Below, piece after piece: positions 31,079 through 39,888 of a stretch of 64,000 nt of DNA. This DNA comes from Methylobacterium sp. (lineage in GTDB: Bacteria > Pseudomonadota > Alphaproteobacteria > Rhizobiales > Beijerinckiaceae), in contig NZ_JAIETD010000017.1 of NCBI RefSeq assembly GCF_019745455.1, positions 1-64,000 of the forward strand. Reading direction: 5' to 3'. The notes below the pieces were generated by a model. It had not been told where the DNA came from and ran no database searches. It worked only from the letters and a program-made list of their open reading frames with translations. Numbering within the stretch: position 1 is the stretch's first letter; every line of letters starts with the position of its first letter. The translations under genes were made by a program, and so were the position numbers.

Positions 31079-32230
31079 TCAGGCCGAAGAGCCGGGAAGA
31101 GCTGGCGCGGAAGGGCCAGGCCCACGTCCGGTGGCAGACTCCGTGCCGGGGAGCGCCGTAAATTCCGCATAGATCGCGGCGAGATTCGACGCGAAGGCAT
31201 CGAGTGTCAGCCGTTCGCGGTAATGCATCCGCGAGGCGAGCTGCATCCGTCCGAGAAGCCCCCGATCCTCGATCAGGACCGTCAGCGCTTCAGCCAAGGC
31301 GATCGGATCGCGGGTGACGAGCCGGCCGTTGACGCCGTTTCGAAGGATCTCCGGTACGTTGCCGACCGGGGTCGCAACGAGCGCGGCACCGGCACAGGCA
31401 CCCTCGGCGAGGCTCAGAGGGAGAGCCTCGGCGACAGAAGGCAGAACGACGATGTCTGCCTGCCGCATGAGGCTATGCACACCGTCGGCCTCGATCCAGC
31501 CGGTGAAATAGACGTGCTCCGACAGGCCGAGCAGAACCGCGCGCTCGGCATAATCCTCGACCTCGCCGTCGCCGGCGATGACGCAGCGCCAGCCGCCAAG
31601 GCCACGTCGATGGAGAAGTGACAGAGCGTCGATGAGGATTCCGACGCCCTTATGCGTGCCGACGCGGCCGGCGAGCAGGATGACGACATCGTCCCCCACC
31701 GGCTTCGGCAGCGCGATGTCGGCGGCGAAATCCGGGATGCCGTTGAGCACGACCCGCACCTTCTCGGTCGCGACGCCGTGCATGACGAGCGCGCGGGCCG
31801 ACGCTTCGCCGAGTGCGACGACCCTGTCGGCGCCGCGGCAAATCGCCAGGAAGAGGCGCCCGGCGAGGGCCTGGCTCTTTAGGGCATCGACCGGAAGGCT
31901 GTCGTGGAGATGGACGACGATACGGGCGCCAAAGGCACGCGCCAGTCTGAGCACGGCGTATTTACGCCAGGCGCTGCCCCGATTGGCGAAGTTGATATGG
32001 ACGACCTGCGGCCGGAAGCTTTGAAGCACCCTCGCAACGCGCAACAGGCGCAGCGGAAAGGCGAGCGGCCACAGCGCTCCTGCCTCACCGCGGGCAGCGG
32101 CATAGCGCAAGTCGATTCCCGCGAGGCCGTCCGGGGCTGCTTCGCGCAAGTAGTGGTAGAGGCGGTCGATCCCGCCGCGCCCCTCGGGCCCTGACGGCGT
32201 CACGCACAGGACCCTCAGCGGGTCGGTCAT
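31079..32230 (-). CDS. glycosyltransferase family 4 protein
   Basis: LRVLCVTPSGPEGRGGIDRLYHYLREAAPDG...VVILLAGRVGTHKGVGILIDALSLL...DIVVLPSVAEALPLSLAEGACAGAALVATPVGNVPEIL. Start at 32230. Confidence 0.92.
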   Translation of the reverse strand: MTDPLRVLCVTPSGPEGRGGIDRLYHYLREAAPDGLAGIDLRYAAARGEAGALWPLAFPLRLLRVARVLQSFRPQVVHINFANRGSAWRKYAVLRLARAFGARIVVHLHDSLPVDALKSQALAGRLFLAICRGADRVVALGEASARALVMHGVATEKVRVVLNGIPDFAADIALPKPVGDDVVILLAGRVGTHKGVGILIDALSLLHRRGLGGWRCVIAGDGEVEDYAERAVLLGLSEHVYFTGWIEADGVHSLMRQADIVVLPSVAEALPLSLAEGACAGAALVATPVGNVPEILRNGVNGRLVTRDPIALAEALTVLIEDRGLLGRMQLASRMHYRERLTLDAFASNLAAIYAEFTALPGTESATGRGPGPSAPALPGSSA

Positions 32231-32433
32231 GGCAGCATCTCGTCCAAGCGTCCTGATTCCCCCGGTTCGACCGGCGCAGCTTAAGCGCCCGCGCGCCCTC
32301 CGCGTTCCCCCCGAGTCGATAGAACCTTGGGTTCGGTTAAGCACCGCTTCCAAAACTCTTCCACACCCCGGTTCCCGTTTGCTCGGCGATAGCGTTCAGT
32401 GCGGACCGAGCGAGACGCACGAGATCTTCCTCC

Positions 32434-33699
32434 ATGCCTTCGGCCATCATGGATTCCCCTTCCGCAGTGACGGTGCCCGCGGCAAGCCGGGCCTCGCCGC
32501 TTCTTTCGGCGATGTTCCTGCTGTTCGCGGGCCTCGTCCTCATGCGGATCGGCCTCACGCCGCTGCTTCTCGACCTCGCAATCAACTACACTGCCGACCA
32601 GGGCTCGATCGCCGAGAAGCTGCATCCGGCCCTCTACGGTTTCGTGCTCGTGGGGTTTCTCGGCCTGATTTGCTTCCGCCTCGCTCTCGATGCCTGGGAG
32701 GTGCGGGTGGTGCGGGCGATACTGGCCTTCGTCGGTGGGCTGATCGTCCTCATCCTCGCCGCGACGCTTGCGGGCCGCGGCGGCAATGCCGGCTTCCTGA
32801 TCGACACCTATGCCGGCGCATGCTTCTGCGTCCTCCTATTCCTGTTCCCGCCGGCCTGGCGCAACGTGGTCGGGCAGGTGGTCGTCGGCTGGCTGGTAAT
32901 CAGCGCAATCGTCGCCCTCGTAGAGTTCGGCCTCAAAATCCGGTTCCAGCCTTTCACCGAGACCGAGTACAGCTTCCGGCCGATCGGCTTCGCTGGGCAT
33001 CCCCTCGACCTCGGATTATGGACGGCGGTGGCCCTCTGCTTCTGCGCCGCAACGGACTGGTCGAGGCGTACGAAACTGGCCGTCGGCGCCATCCTCCTCG
33101 TCGCCCTCGGCGCGTCGGGCGCCAGGCTCGCTCTGATGGTCGGGCTCACCAGCGCCCTGATCATCGCCATCGCGGCGACCGGGTCCGGCCTTTCGGCGCG
33201 CAAGCGGCTGGAATGGCGGATCATCGCGCTGACCGGAGCCATCCTCGTGGTGCCGTTCATCATCGGCGCGCTCTACGCGGCAGGCGCCCTCGATCGCTTT
33301 CAAGGAGGAATCGCCGATTCGAACGCCCGCGCCCGCGTCGATATCTATCGGGTCTTCGACTACCTGAGCTGGCAGGACATCCTGTTCGGGACCGACATCG
33401 CCTGGGTGCGCAAGATCGCTCGCGACCGACTCCAGCTCGAATTCATCGAGAGCTCGATCGTCATCTTCGTCAGCCAGTTCGGCGTGATCGGCACGTTGTT
33501 CTTCGTGAGCCTCTTCGCTTGGCTGCTGCGGGTGCTCCTGACTGGCGCGAAACCCGCCGTGCTGCTCGGCACGCTCGTGTTCTTCATCGTGATCCTGAGC
33601 AGCAACGGGCTGTCCTCGAAGGGCTCGTCGGTCTTCACGCTACTCACGCTGATCGTCGCCTTCAGGCCCGACTCCAAGCGCGGGCAGGTCCGGCGATGA
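32434..33699 (+). CDS. VpsF/Wzy-like polysaccharide polymerase (O-antigen ligase-like)
   Basis: 421 aa, ~10 TM segments; position in EPS locus; resembles VpsF-family proteins. Confidence 0.75.
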   Translation: MPSAIMDSPSAVTVPAASRASPLLSAMFLLFAGLVLMRIGLTPLLLDLAINYTADQGSIAEKLHPALYGFVLVGFLGLICFRLALDAWEVRVVRAILAFVGGLIVLILAATLAGRGGNAGFLIDTYAGACFCVLLFLFPPAWRNVVGQVVVGWLVISAIVALVEFGLKIRFQPFTETEYSFRPIGFAGHPLDLGLWTAVALCFCAATDWSRRTKLAVGAILLVALGASGARLALMVGLTSALIIAIAATGSGLSARKRLEWRIIALTGAILVVPFIIGALYAAGALDRFQGGIADSNARARVDIYRVFDYLSWQDILFGTDIAWVRKIARDRLQLEFIESSIVIFVSQFGVIGTLFFVSLFAWLLRVLLTGAKPAVLLGTLVFFIVILSSNGLSSKGSSVFTLLTLIVAFRPDSKRGQVRR

Positions 33700-34949
33700 T
33701 CCGCGTTCTCCTCATCCTCGGGGCGCTCGTGGCCTTCGGCGGATCGCTCGCCGAAGCGGGTCCCGCGCCGTTTCGAAGAGGGGTCGGTGTCCACTCTCTG
33801 TTGAACTGGGGTGCGCTCGAACCCGGGCGACCCGACCGGTATAAGCCGCGCCCCTTCGACGGCTCCGATTACGAGGTGCCCGATACGCTGCTCCGTGCGG
33901 TGGCGCTGGCGGGGTTCGACTTCGTGCGCCTCACCATCGATCCAGGCCCATTCTTGCAGCTTTCGGGAAAGGATCGCGACGCCCTCGATACTCTCCTCCT
34001 CGCGACGGTGCGCCGCCTGCAGGAGTTCGGGCTCGGCGTGGTGGTCGACCTCCACGGCAATACCCAGGTGCCCGAATACGATCCGCAGCGAGTCATCGCC
34101 TCGGCGGATTCGGCGCTCTTCCGCTCCTATGTCGGCCTCGTCCGCCGCACGTCACGCATTCTGTCGGGCATGAAGGGAGGCCGTCTCGCCTTCGAACTGA
34201 TGAACGAGCCGCCCTATGGCTACGACCCCGTCAGCCGACGACGCTGGCAGGGGATGATGGAGACCCTGCACGCGGCCGCGCGCGCAGAGGCGCCCGACCT
34301 TCTTCTCGTTCTCACCGGCAGCCATGGCGGTGACCGGCAGGGCCTGTTCGACCTCGACCCGACGCCCTTCAGGGGCAGCGCCGTGCTGTATTCGTTCCAC
34401 CATTACGAGCCGCACGATTTCACCCATCAGGGCGTTCCGGAGGAAGGCCTCGCGGGGCGTTACCGGCAATACCTGTCGGGGCTCCCCTACCCGGTGGGCA
34501 GCCTGCCGGCCGCGCTGGCGCAGGATACAGTGAGGGGAAATGTTGGAGCCGACGCTGCCCTGGATCCAATGACGCGCAGGCAGGTGGAGAAGGAGGCGGC
34601 GGCCAAGGTCTCGGCCTATCTCGCCAGCGGCCTCGACCGCGCATCGATCGCCAAGGCCTTCGACGAGGTCGGCGACTGGGCGAGACGCAACGGCGTCGCG
34701 TCGGACAGGATCTTCCTCGGCGAGTTCGGCGCCACGCGCTCCTACGACAATCATCGTGCAGGAGACACGCTTTCGTACGAGGCCTGGATCCGCGATGTCC
34801 GGAGCGAGGCCGAAGCGCGCGGCTTCGGGTGGGCGATCTGGGCGCTGACGGGTACCGGCGGCATGGCGATCGTCGCCACGGATGGCGGCACCAGCCTCGA
34901 TCCCGGCACCCTGCGGGCGCTGGGCCTCAAGGACCCATCGGCGCCCTGA
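33696..34949 (+). CDS. secreted glycoside hydrolase family 5-like (cellulase family) protein
   Basis: Signal peptide MIRVLLILGALVAFGGSLAEAG; LAFELMNEPPYGY (acid/base NEP) and DRIFLGEFGATRSYDNH (nucleophile Glu). ATG overlaps the VpsF stop. The track's 32229 ORF is an artefactual upstream extension. Confidence 0.9.
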   Translation: MIRVLLILGALVAFGGSLAEAGPAPFRRGVGVHSLLNWGALEPGRPDRYKPRPFDGSDYEVPDTLLRAVALAGFDFVRLTIDPGPFLQLSGKDRDALDTLLLATVRRLQEFGLGVVVDLHGNTQVPEYDPQRVIASADSALFRSYVGLVRRTSRILSGMKGGRLAFELMNEPPYGYDPVSRRRWQGMMETLHAAARAEAPDLLLVLTGSHGGDRQGLFDLDPTPFRGSAVLYSFHHYEPHDFTHQGVPEEGLAGRYRQYLSGLPYPVGSLPAALAQDTVRGNVGADAALDPMTRRQVEKEAAAKVSAYLASGLDRASIAKAFDEVGDWARRNGVASDRIFLGEFGATRSYDNHRAGDTLSYEAWIRDVRSEAEARGFGWAIWALTGTGGMAIVATDGGTSLDPGTLRALGLKDPSAP

Positions 34950-34957
34950 AGGGTGCT

Positions 34958-35122
34958 TCAATCCTTTCGCATGATGATCCAGATGGCGTGAACCATTCCC
35001 GGCACGATGCCGAGGATCGTCAAGACGATGTTGAGGAAGAACTGGACCCCGATCCCCGTTGTGATCAGCACGGCGACCGGCGGCAGAAAGATGGCGAGCA
35101 GAATGCGAATGAAGGTAGACAC
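34958..35122 (-). CDS. YqaE/Pmp3 family small membrane protein
   Basis: VSTFIRILLAIFLPPVAVLITTGIGVQFFLNIVLTILGIVPGMVHAIWIIMRKD; GTG start at 35122 preceded by GGGAGC. Confidence 0.9.
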   Translation of the reverse strand: MSTFIRILLAIFLPPVAVLITTGIGVQFFLNIVLTILGIVPGMVHAIWIIMRKD

Positions 35123-35404
35123 GGTAGCTCCCGGTATCGGAGCGATCCGCCGCCCCGGCGCAGAAAGGCGGTAAGGCCGGTTTTGTTCCCGACCAAGGAG
35201 TTTCTTAGGAATCTTGTTCCATCCTCGGCGCTGCGGTGTGGAAAGTGCCGGACGCGACGAGACCGTGCCGGAGTTGTGGCCGGCCGACATCGCGTAGGCC
35301 GACGCCATTCGGAGGATATCGGTGTGTCTCGGCTCAACCCGTAAAATGGTGACGATACCGGCTACGCCTTCGGCTGATGAGGATGTGGCGACCGGGAAGA
35401 CATC

Positions 35405-36178
35405 ATGCTGCTGGACTGGCTCAGCTATCTGACGACGCCCGCTCCGTGGGATGCTCGCCGCCTCGGCTTCGTGCGCGACAGCATCTGGCTACAATCGCGC
35501 TCTCGCCGATGCAGGAAAGCGTGGAAGCCGCACCTCGATCGCTCGCGCGCCCTTATCGCCGGCGCCGTCGCAGAAATCGGGAGGGGCCGGACCGCCGTGG
35601 TGCTGGGTTCCGGGCTTCTCGACGACATCCCCCTCGACCGTCTCGCCGATAGCTTCAATTCCGTTGTCCTCGTCGACATGGTCCATCCCTGGCCGGCGCG
35701 CCTGGCTGCCCGGCGCCACCCCCATGTCGGCCTCTTGACGTTCGATCTCAGCGGCTGCGCCGATTGGATGCTCGGTCGCAGGACCGAGCCCGGGCTAACC
35801 CTGCCGGCGGTCTGCCTCGGTGGCGACGTCGACTTGGTGGTGTCGGCCAACGTGCTCTCGCAACTACCGATCCTGCCGCTCGATCACTTCTGCGAGGGAG
35901 AGGACATCATGCCCGATCTTGGCTCGCGGATCGTCAGCGCTCATCTCGACGCCCTTGCGCAGATCGGATGTCGGATCTGCCTCGTCACCGACACGGTGCA
36001 ACGGGAGGAGGACCGTAGCGGCCAGGTTCTCGATCGCAGCGATCTCCTGCACGGCGTCGACGCAGGGTCGCCGGATCAGGAATGGGACTGGGTCCTCGCC
36101 CCGTTCGGCGAGGCGGCCCGCGGCTCCCGCCTCGTCCATCGCGTTCATGGCTTCAGCGACTGGCGGCCATCCCGCTGA
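35405..36178 (+). CDS. hypothetical protein, possible Rossmann/SAM-methyltransferase-like fold
   Basis: 257 aa intact ORF; TAVVLGSGLLDDIPLDRLADSFNSVVLVDMVHP looks like a nucleotide/SAM-binding beta-alpha-beta unit. Confidence 0.65.
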   Translation: MLLDWLSYLTTPAPWDARRLGFVRDSIWLQSRSRRCRKAWKPHLDRSRALIAGAVAEIGRGRTAVVLGSGLLDDIPLDRLADSFNSVVLVDMVHPWPARLAARRHPHVGLLTFDLSGCADWMLGRRTEPGLTLPAVCLGGDVDLVVSANVLSQLPILPLDHFCEGEDIMPDLGSRIVSAHLDALAQIGCRICLVTDTVQREEDRSGQVLDRSDLLHGVDAGSPDQEWDWVLAPFGEAARGSRLVHRVHGFSDWRPSR

Positions 36179-36220
36179 CATGAAACGGCCGCCCCGAATG
36201 GGACGGCCGTTGCCGAAATT

Positions 36221-37444
36221 CTATTCGCTGTCCGAACTGCCGTCGCCCTGAGGACCGCCCTCACCAGCCTCGACCCCTTCGAAGCGGGGTCGACGCCGAC
36301 GTCGCGGCTTTGCCGGGGCGACAGGAACATCGTCGTCCGAACGATCGGAGACCGACGGGGGGGCAGCGACCGGCTCGGGGGCTGGGACCGGACGGGGCGG
36401 CGTCATCAGGAAAGCGGGAAGCCCCGCGGGCTCCTCCAGTGGAAGACGGCTCGCCGGCTCCTCGCGACGGCGGCGGCTGCGCGTGGGCGCTTCGGACCGC
36501 GCGGACTCCGGACGCACCGGCTCCGGCCGGACATCGTTGCGAGCCTCCTGCAGGCTCTCTTCGTTTCGCCCACCATCCTGCCGCGGCCCCGAATCGCCGC
36601 GCTGGAAATCGCCTCTCGCCGGACCGTTCCGGTTGAAGTCGGCTCGCGGCTGCTCCTGCTGGCCGTAATCTTGGCGCGGCTGATCTTGGCGCGGCTGATC
36701 TTGGCGAGGAAAATCCTGACGGTTCTGATCCTGGCGGCCCTGGTCGTTCCGTTGGCGGTCTTGCCGGACGAAGTCCTGGCGGTTGCCGTCGCGGGGCTGG
36801 TCGTTGCGCGGTCGATCCTGGCGGCCGTAATCCCCACGCGGCTGGTCCTGGCGGCCATAATCCTGGCGTTGGCCGTCGCGGGCATTGTTATCGAAGCGCG
36901 GGTTGTCGAAGCGCTGCGGCCGGTCGTTACGGTTCTGGAACCGGTCGTTGCGGTTCTGCCGATCGTTGCGGTTCTGGCGGTTGTCGGGGGAAATGTCAGG
37001 GCGCATCTCCTGCCGGGTCTCTTGGCGCGCGTCCTGGCGGCTATCCTGCCGTCCGTCAAAAGGCTGTGGCTGCTCCGCGTACTCGTCGGCGTAGCCATTG
37101 GCGGCGTAGCCCTGCGGGCTGGCGCCCTGGCCGTCGTCGTCACCCTCGTCGCCGTCGTCGTCGAACGCACCGCGGGCATAGCCGCCGGCCTGCTGCCGGT
37201 TCTGCTCCTGAGCTCCCGAGATGATGCGGAAATAGTGCTCGCCGTGCTGGAAGTAATTCTCAGCTGCGACCGGATCGCCGCTCGCCTGGGCATCGCGGGC
37301 AAGCTGGGCGTACTTGTCGGCGATATGCTGGGCGGTTCCCCGGATCTTGACGTCGGGTCCGTTGGATTCGTAGGACCGGGTGAGGGGATTGGGACCCTTG
37401 GGGCGGTTGCGGCCGCGCATCCGTCTGTTCTGGTTTGGTCTCAT
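36221..37444 (-). CDS. DUF4167 domain-containing protein with long RQD-rich low-complexity region
   Basis: MRPNQNRRMRGRNRPKGPNPLTRSYESNGPDVKIRGTAQHIADKYAQLARDAQASGDPVAAENYFQHGEHYFRII = DUF4167; adjacent to prmC/prfA. ATG at 37444. Confidence 0.93.
   Translation of the reverse strand: MRPNQNRRMRGRNRPKGPNPLTRSYESNGPDVKIRGTAQHIADKYAQLARDAQASGDPVAAENYFQHGEHYFRIISGAQEQNRQQAGGYARGAFDDDGDEGDDDGQGASPQGYAANGYADEYAEQPQPFDGRQDSRQDARQETRQEMRPDISPDNRQNRNDRQNRNDRFQNRNDRPQRFDNPRFDNNARDGQRQDYGRQDQPRGDYGRQDRPRNDQPRDGNRQDFVRQDRQRNDQGRQDQNRQDFPRQDQPRQDQPRQDYGQQEQPRADFNRNGPARGDFQRGDSGPRQDGGRNEESLQEARNDVRPEPVRPESARSEAPTRSRRRREEPASRLPLEEPAGLPAFLMTPPRPVPAPEPVAAPPSVSDRSDDDVPVAPAKPRRRRRPRFEGVEAGEGGPQGDGSSDSE
36655..36990. 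repeat. short imperfect tandem repeats encoding (R)QD/QN-rich tract inside the DUF4167 gene
   Basis: 15-nt unit ~CGGCTGATCTTGGCG repeated in tandem around 36665-36710, plus related degenerate units (GGTTGCGG / CGGTCGTT) up to ~36990. Confidence 0.8.
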
Positions 37445-37828
37445 CGGTCTCGATTGACCCTCGTTCGTATAGAAGCGTCTGAAGGTAGTGCAGGCTCCGA
37501 GGCAGCCGCCCCATCGGGACACGTCGCCGTCGCCGGATCACGTGAGAGCTATGCGCGATCGATCTGTCGCCGTGCTTGCGGTCCGTCCGTCAACCGGGGA
37601 TTGCGCTCGTGCTCAGGAGCCTTTGCAGGAACCCATCGCATATCAGGTTCGAAGGGATCAGGCCCCGGCAGCATCCCTGATGCGCGTCTGCCTGATCGTG
37701 GGGAGATCGTCTAAAAACGTCGCGGACAGTGCCACATCCGTTCTTACTTCAAGCCGACTTAACAGTCCGCTTACGACCTGCAAACTCACGTTAGCGGTTC
37801 ACGGCCTCCGCAACAAGCCCTTTCTCCA

Positions 37829-38734
37829 TCAGTCAACTTCCGGGACCCGACCACTCTGCATTCGAGCCATCGCCAAGCTGACGACCCGGTCATTGCCGGC
37901 AAGGTCCACACGGACGGTGATCTCCTGAAAGCCACAGGCTCCTGCGAGCTCGGATACCGCACCTGCCTGATCGTAGCCGATCTCGAGATGAAGCGAGCCA
38001 CCCGGCGCCAGGATGCCCTGGCGCGTCATCGCCGTCAGGATCCCGCGATAGGCGTCGAGTCCGTCCTCGCCGCCATCGAGCGCCAGCAACGGGTCGTGAC
38101 AGCGGACTTCGATCGAGAGGCCAGCGATCACGCCGGTCGCGATGTAGGGGGGATTCGCCACCACGAGATCGAAGGAGCCGGCGAGGGCATCGCACCAGGA
38201 GGCGGCGGCGAAGGCGCACCGCTCCGCGACAGCATTGGCGCAGGCATTGGCGCTCGCCGTGACGAGAGCCCGATGCGATCGATCGATCCCGACGCCGAAG
38301 GCGGCGGGACACTCGGTGAGCAGCGCGATTAGGATGCAGCCCGATCCGGTGCCGAGATCGAGGATGCGCAGCGGCCGCGTTCGTTCCGGACAGCGCGCCA
38401 GGGCGGCCTCGACCAATGTTTCGGTATCGGGCCGGGGCACCAGCGTGTCGGGCGACAGCGCGAAGGGCAGGCCCCAAAACTCCCAGACACCGATGATCCG
38501 CGCCACGGGTTCACCAGCGAGGCGCCGCTCGATCATGCCCGAGAGGCGCGACGCTCCCGCATCTCCGATGGGGCGACCGCCGTCGAGGAGAAGCTGAGTC
38601 TGGCTCAAGCCGAGGGCATGAAGCAGCAGGAACCGCGCATCGCCCGGCCCGGCATCGACGGGAGCCTCGGCGAGACGCCGGCCGGCCAAGGCCAGGGCCG
38701 CCTTTCGCGTCAGATCCGGGCCGAAATCCGTCAC
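37829..38734 (-). CDS. prmC: peptide chain release factor N5-glutamine methyltransferase
   Basis: [42 protein letters not shown]; overlaps prfA by 4 nt. Confidence 0.95.
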   Translation of the reverse strand: MTDFGPDLTRKAALALAGRRLAEAPVDAGPGDARFLLLHALGLSQTQLLLDGGRPIGDAGASRLSGMIERRLAGEPVARIIGVWEFWGLPFALSPDTLVPRPDTETLVEAALARCPERTRPLRILDLGTGSGCILIALLTECPAAFGVGIDRSHRALVTASANACANAVAERCAFAAASWCDALAGSFDLVVANPPYIATGVIAGLSIEVRCHDPLLALDGGEDGLDAYRGILTAMTRQGILAPGGSLHLEIGYDQAGAVSELAGACGFQEITVRVDLAGNDRVVSLAMARMQSGRVPEVD

Positions 38735-39816
38735 GCCATTCCGTCGGCGGCCAGGAGCTCGGCCTGGTGCTCGCTCATCAGGGCGTCAACGAATTCGTCG
38801 AGGGCCTCTCCGGCCAGCACCTCCTCGAGCTTGTAGAGGGTCAGGTTGATGCGGTGATCGGTGACGCGGGCCTGAGGGAAATTGTAGGTGCGGATGCGCT
38901 CGGAGCGGTCGCCCGACCCGACCTGGGACTTGCGGTCGGCGGCGCGCGCCGAATCCTTGGCGGTACGCTCGGCATCGTAGAGCTTGGCCCTCAGCAGCGA
39001 CATCGCCCGGGCGCGATTCTTGTGCTGCGAGCGCTCCTCCTGGACGAAGATCACGATTCCGCTCGGCAAGTGAGTGATCCGGATCGCCGATTCGGTCTTG
39101 TTGACGTGCTGGCCGCCGGCTCCCTGCGAGCGCATGGTGTCGATCTTCAGGTCGGCATCGTTGACGACGATGTCGACCTCCTCGGCCTCCGGCAGGACCG
39201 CAACCGTGGCCGCCGAGGTGTGGATGCGGCCCTGCGTCTCGGTATCGGGCACGCGCTGGACCCTGTGGGCACCGCTCTCGAACTTGAGCTTGGCGAAGAC
39301 GCCGCGGCCCTTCACCTCTGCGATCACCTCGCGATAGCCGCCGACGGTGCCTTCGCTCTCCGAGATCACCTCGACCTTCCAGCCCTTGGCCTCCGCGTAC
39401 TTCGCGTACATGCGGAAGAGGTCTCCCGCAAAGAGCGCAGCCTCGTCGCCGCCGGTTCCGGCGCGGATCTCGAGAATCGCACTCTTTTCGTCGGCGGCGT
39501 CCTTCGGCAGCAGCATGAGCTGGAGCGCGCGATGAGCCTGCTCGACCGCCTCTTCCGCCTCCGGCTTCTCGGCGGCGGCGAGCGCCCGCATCTCGGCATC
39601 GCTGCCGGGCTCGTCGATCATGGCCTCGATCCCGGCGAGGTTCTCGGCCGCGGCACGATAGGCGTGGATCGCCGAGACAACGCCCTCCAGTTCCGACAAC
39701 TCGCGCGAGAGCTGGACGAAGGTCTCGGAATCGGCCGAGCCGGCGCTGAGCGTCGCCGTGACGATGTCGTGGCGGGTCAGGATCGCGTCGAGGCGTTCGG
39801 GGGGAATAGGGGTCAT
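38731..39816 (-). CDS. prfA: peptide chain release factor 1
   Basis: [50 protein letters not shown] (GGQ motif); 361 aa. Confidence 0.98.
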   Translation of the reverse strand: MTPIPPERLDAILTRHDIVTATLSAGSADSETFVQLSRELSELEGVVSAIHAYRAAAENLAGIEAMIDEPGSDAEMRALAAAEKPEAEEAVEQAHRALQLMLLPKDAADEKSAILEIRAGTGGDEAALFAGDLFRMYAKYAEAKGWKVEVISESEGTVGGYREVIAEVKGRGVFAKLKFESGAHRVQRVPDTETQGRIHTSAATVAVLPEAEEVDIVVNDADLKIDTMRSQGAGGQHVNKTESAIRITHLPSGIVIFVQEERSQHKNRARAMSLLRAKLYDAERTAKDSARAADRKSQVGSGDRSERIRTYNFPQARVTDHRINLTLYKLEEVLAGEALDEFVDALMSEHQAELLAADGMA

Positions 39817-39888
39817 CGCCCGCTTGGTACTCTTGCTCTGTGGAAACTGGTCTCGGCCCTCAAGCCAATTCGCCGGGCCTTCGGCCCG

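Noticed and set aside
29078-31621. 847-aa plus-strand ORF
   Set aside because: Antisense to GT4 and asnB; translation is R/G/E-rich with no motifs.
32229-33695. Upstream part of the 906-aa ORF 32229-34949
   Set aside because: Out-of-frame reading through the VpsF-like gene; the GH5 protein starts at 33696 with a clear signal peptide.
36655-36990. Possible CRISPR or minisatellite array
   Set aside because: Repeats are contiguous, in frame and encode the RQD-rich tract of the DUF4167 protein; no spacers.
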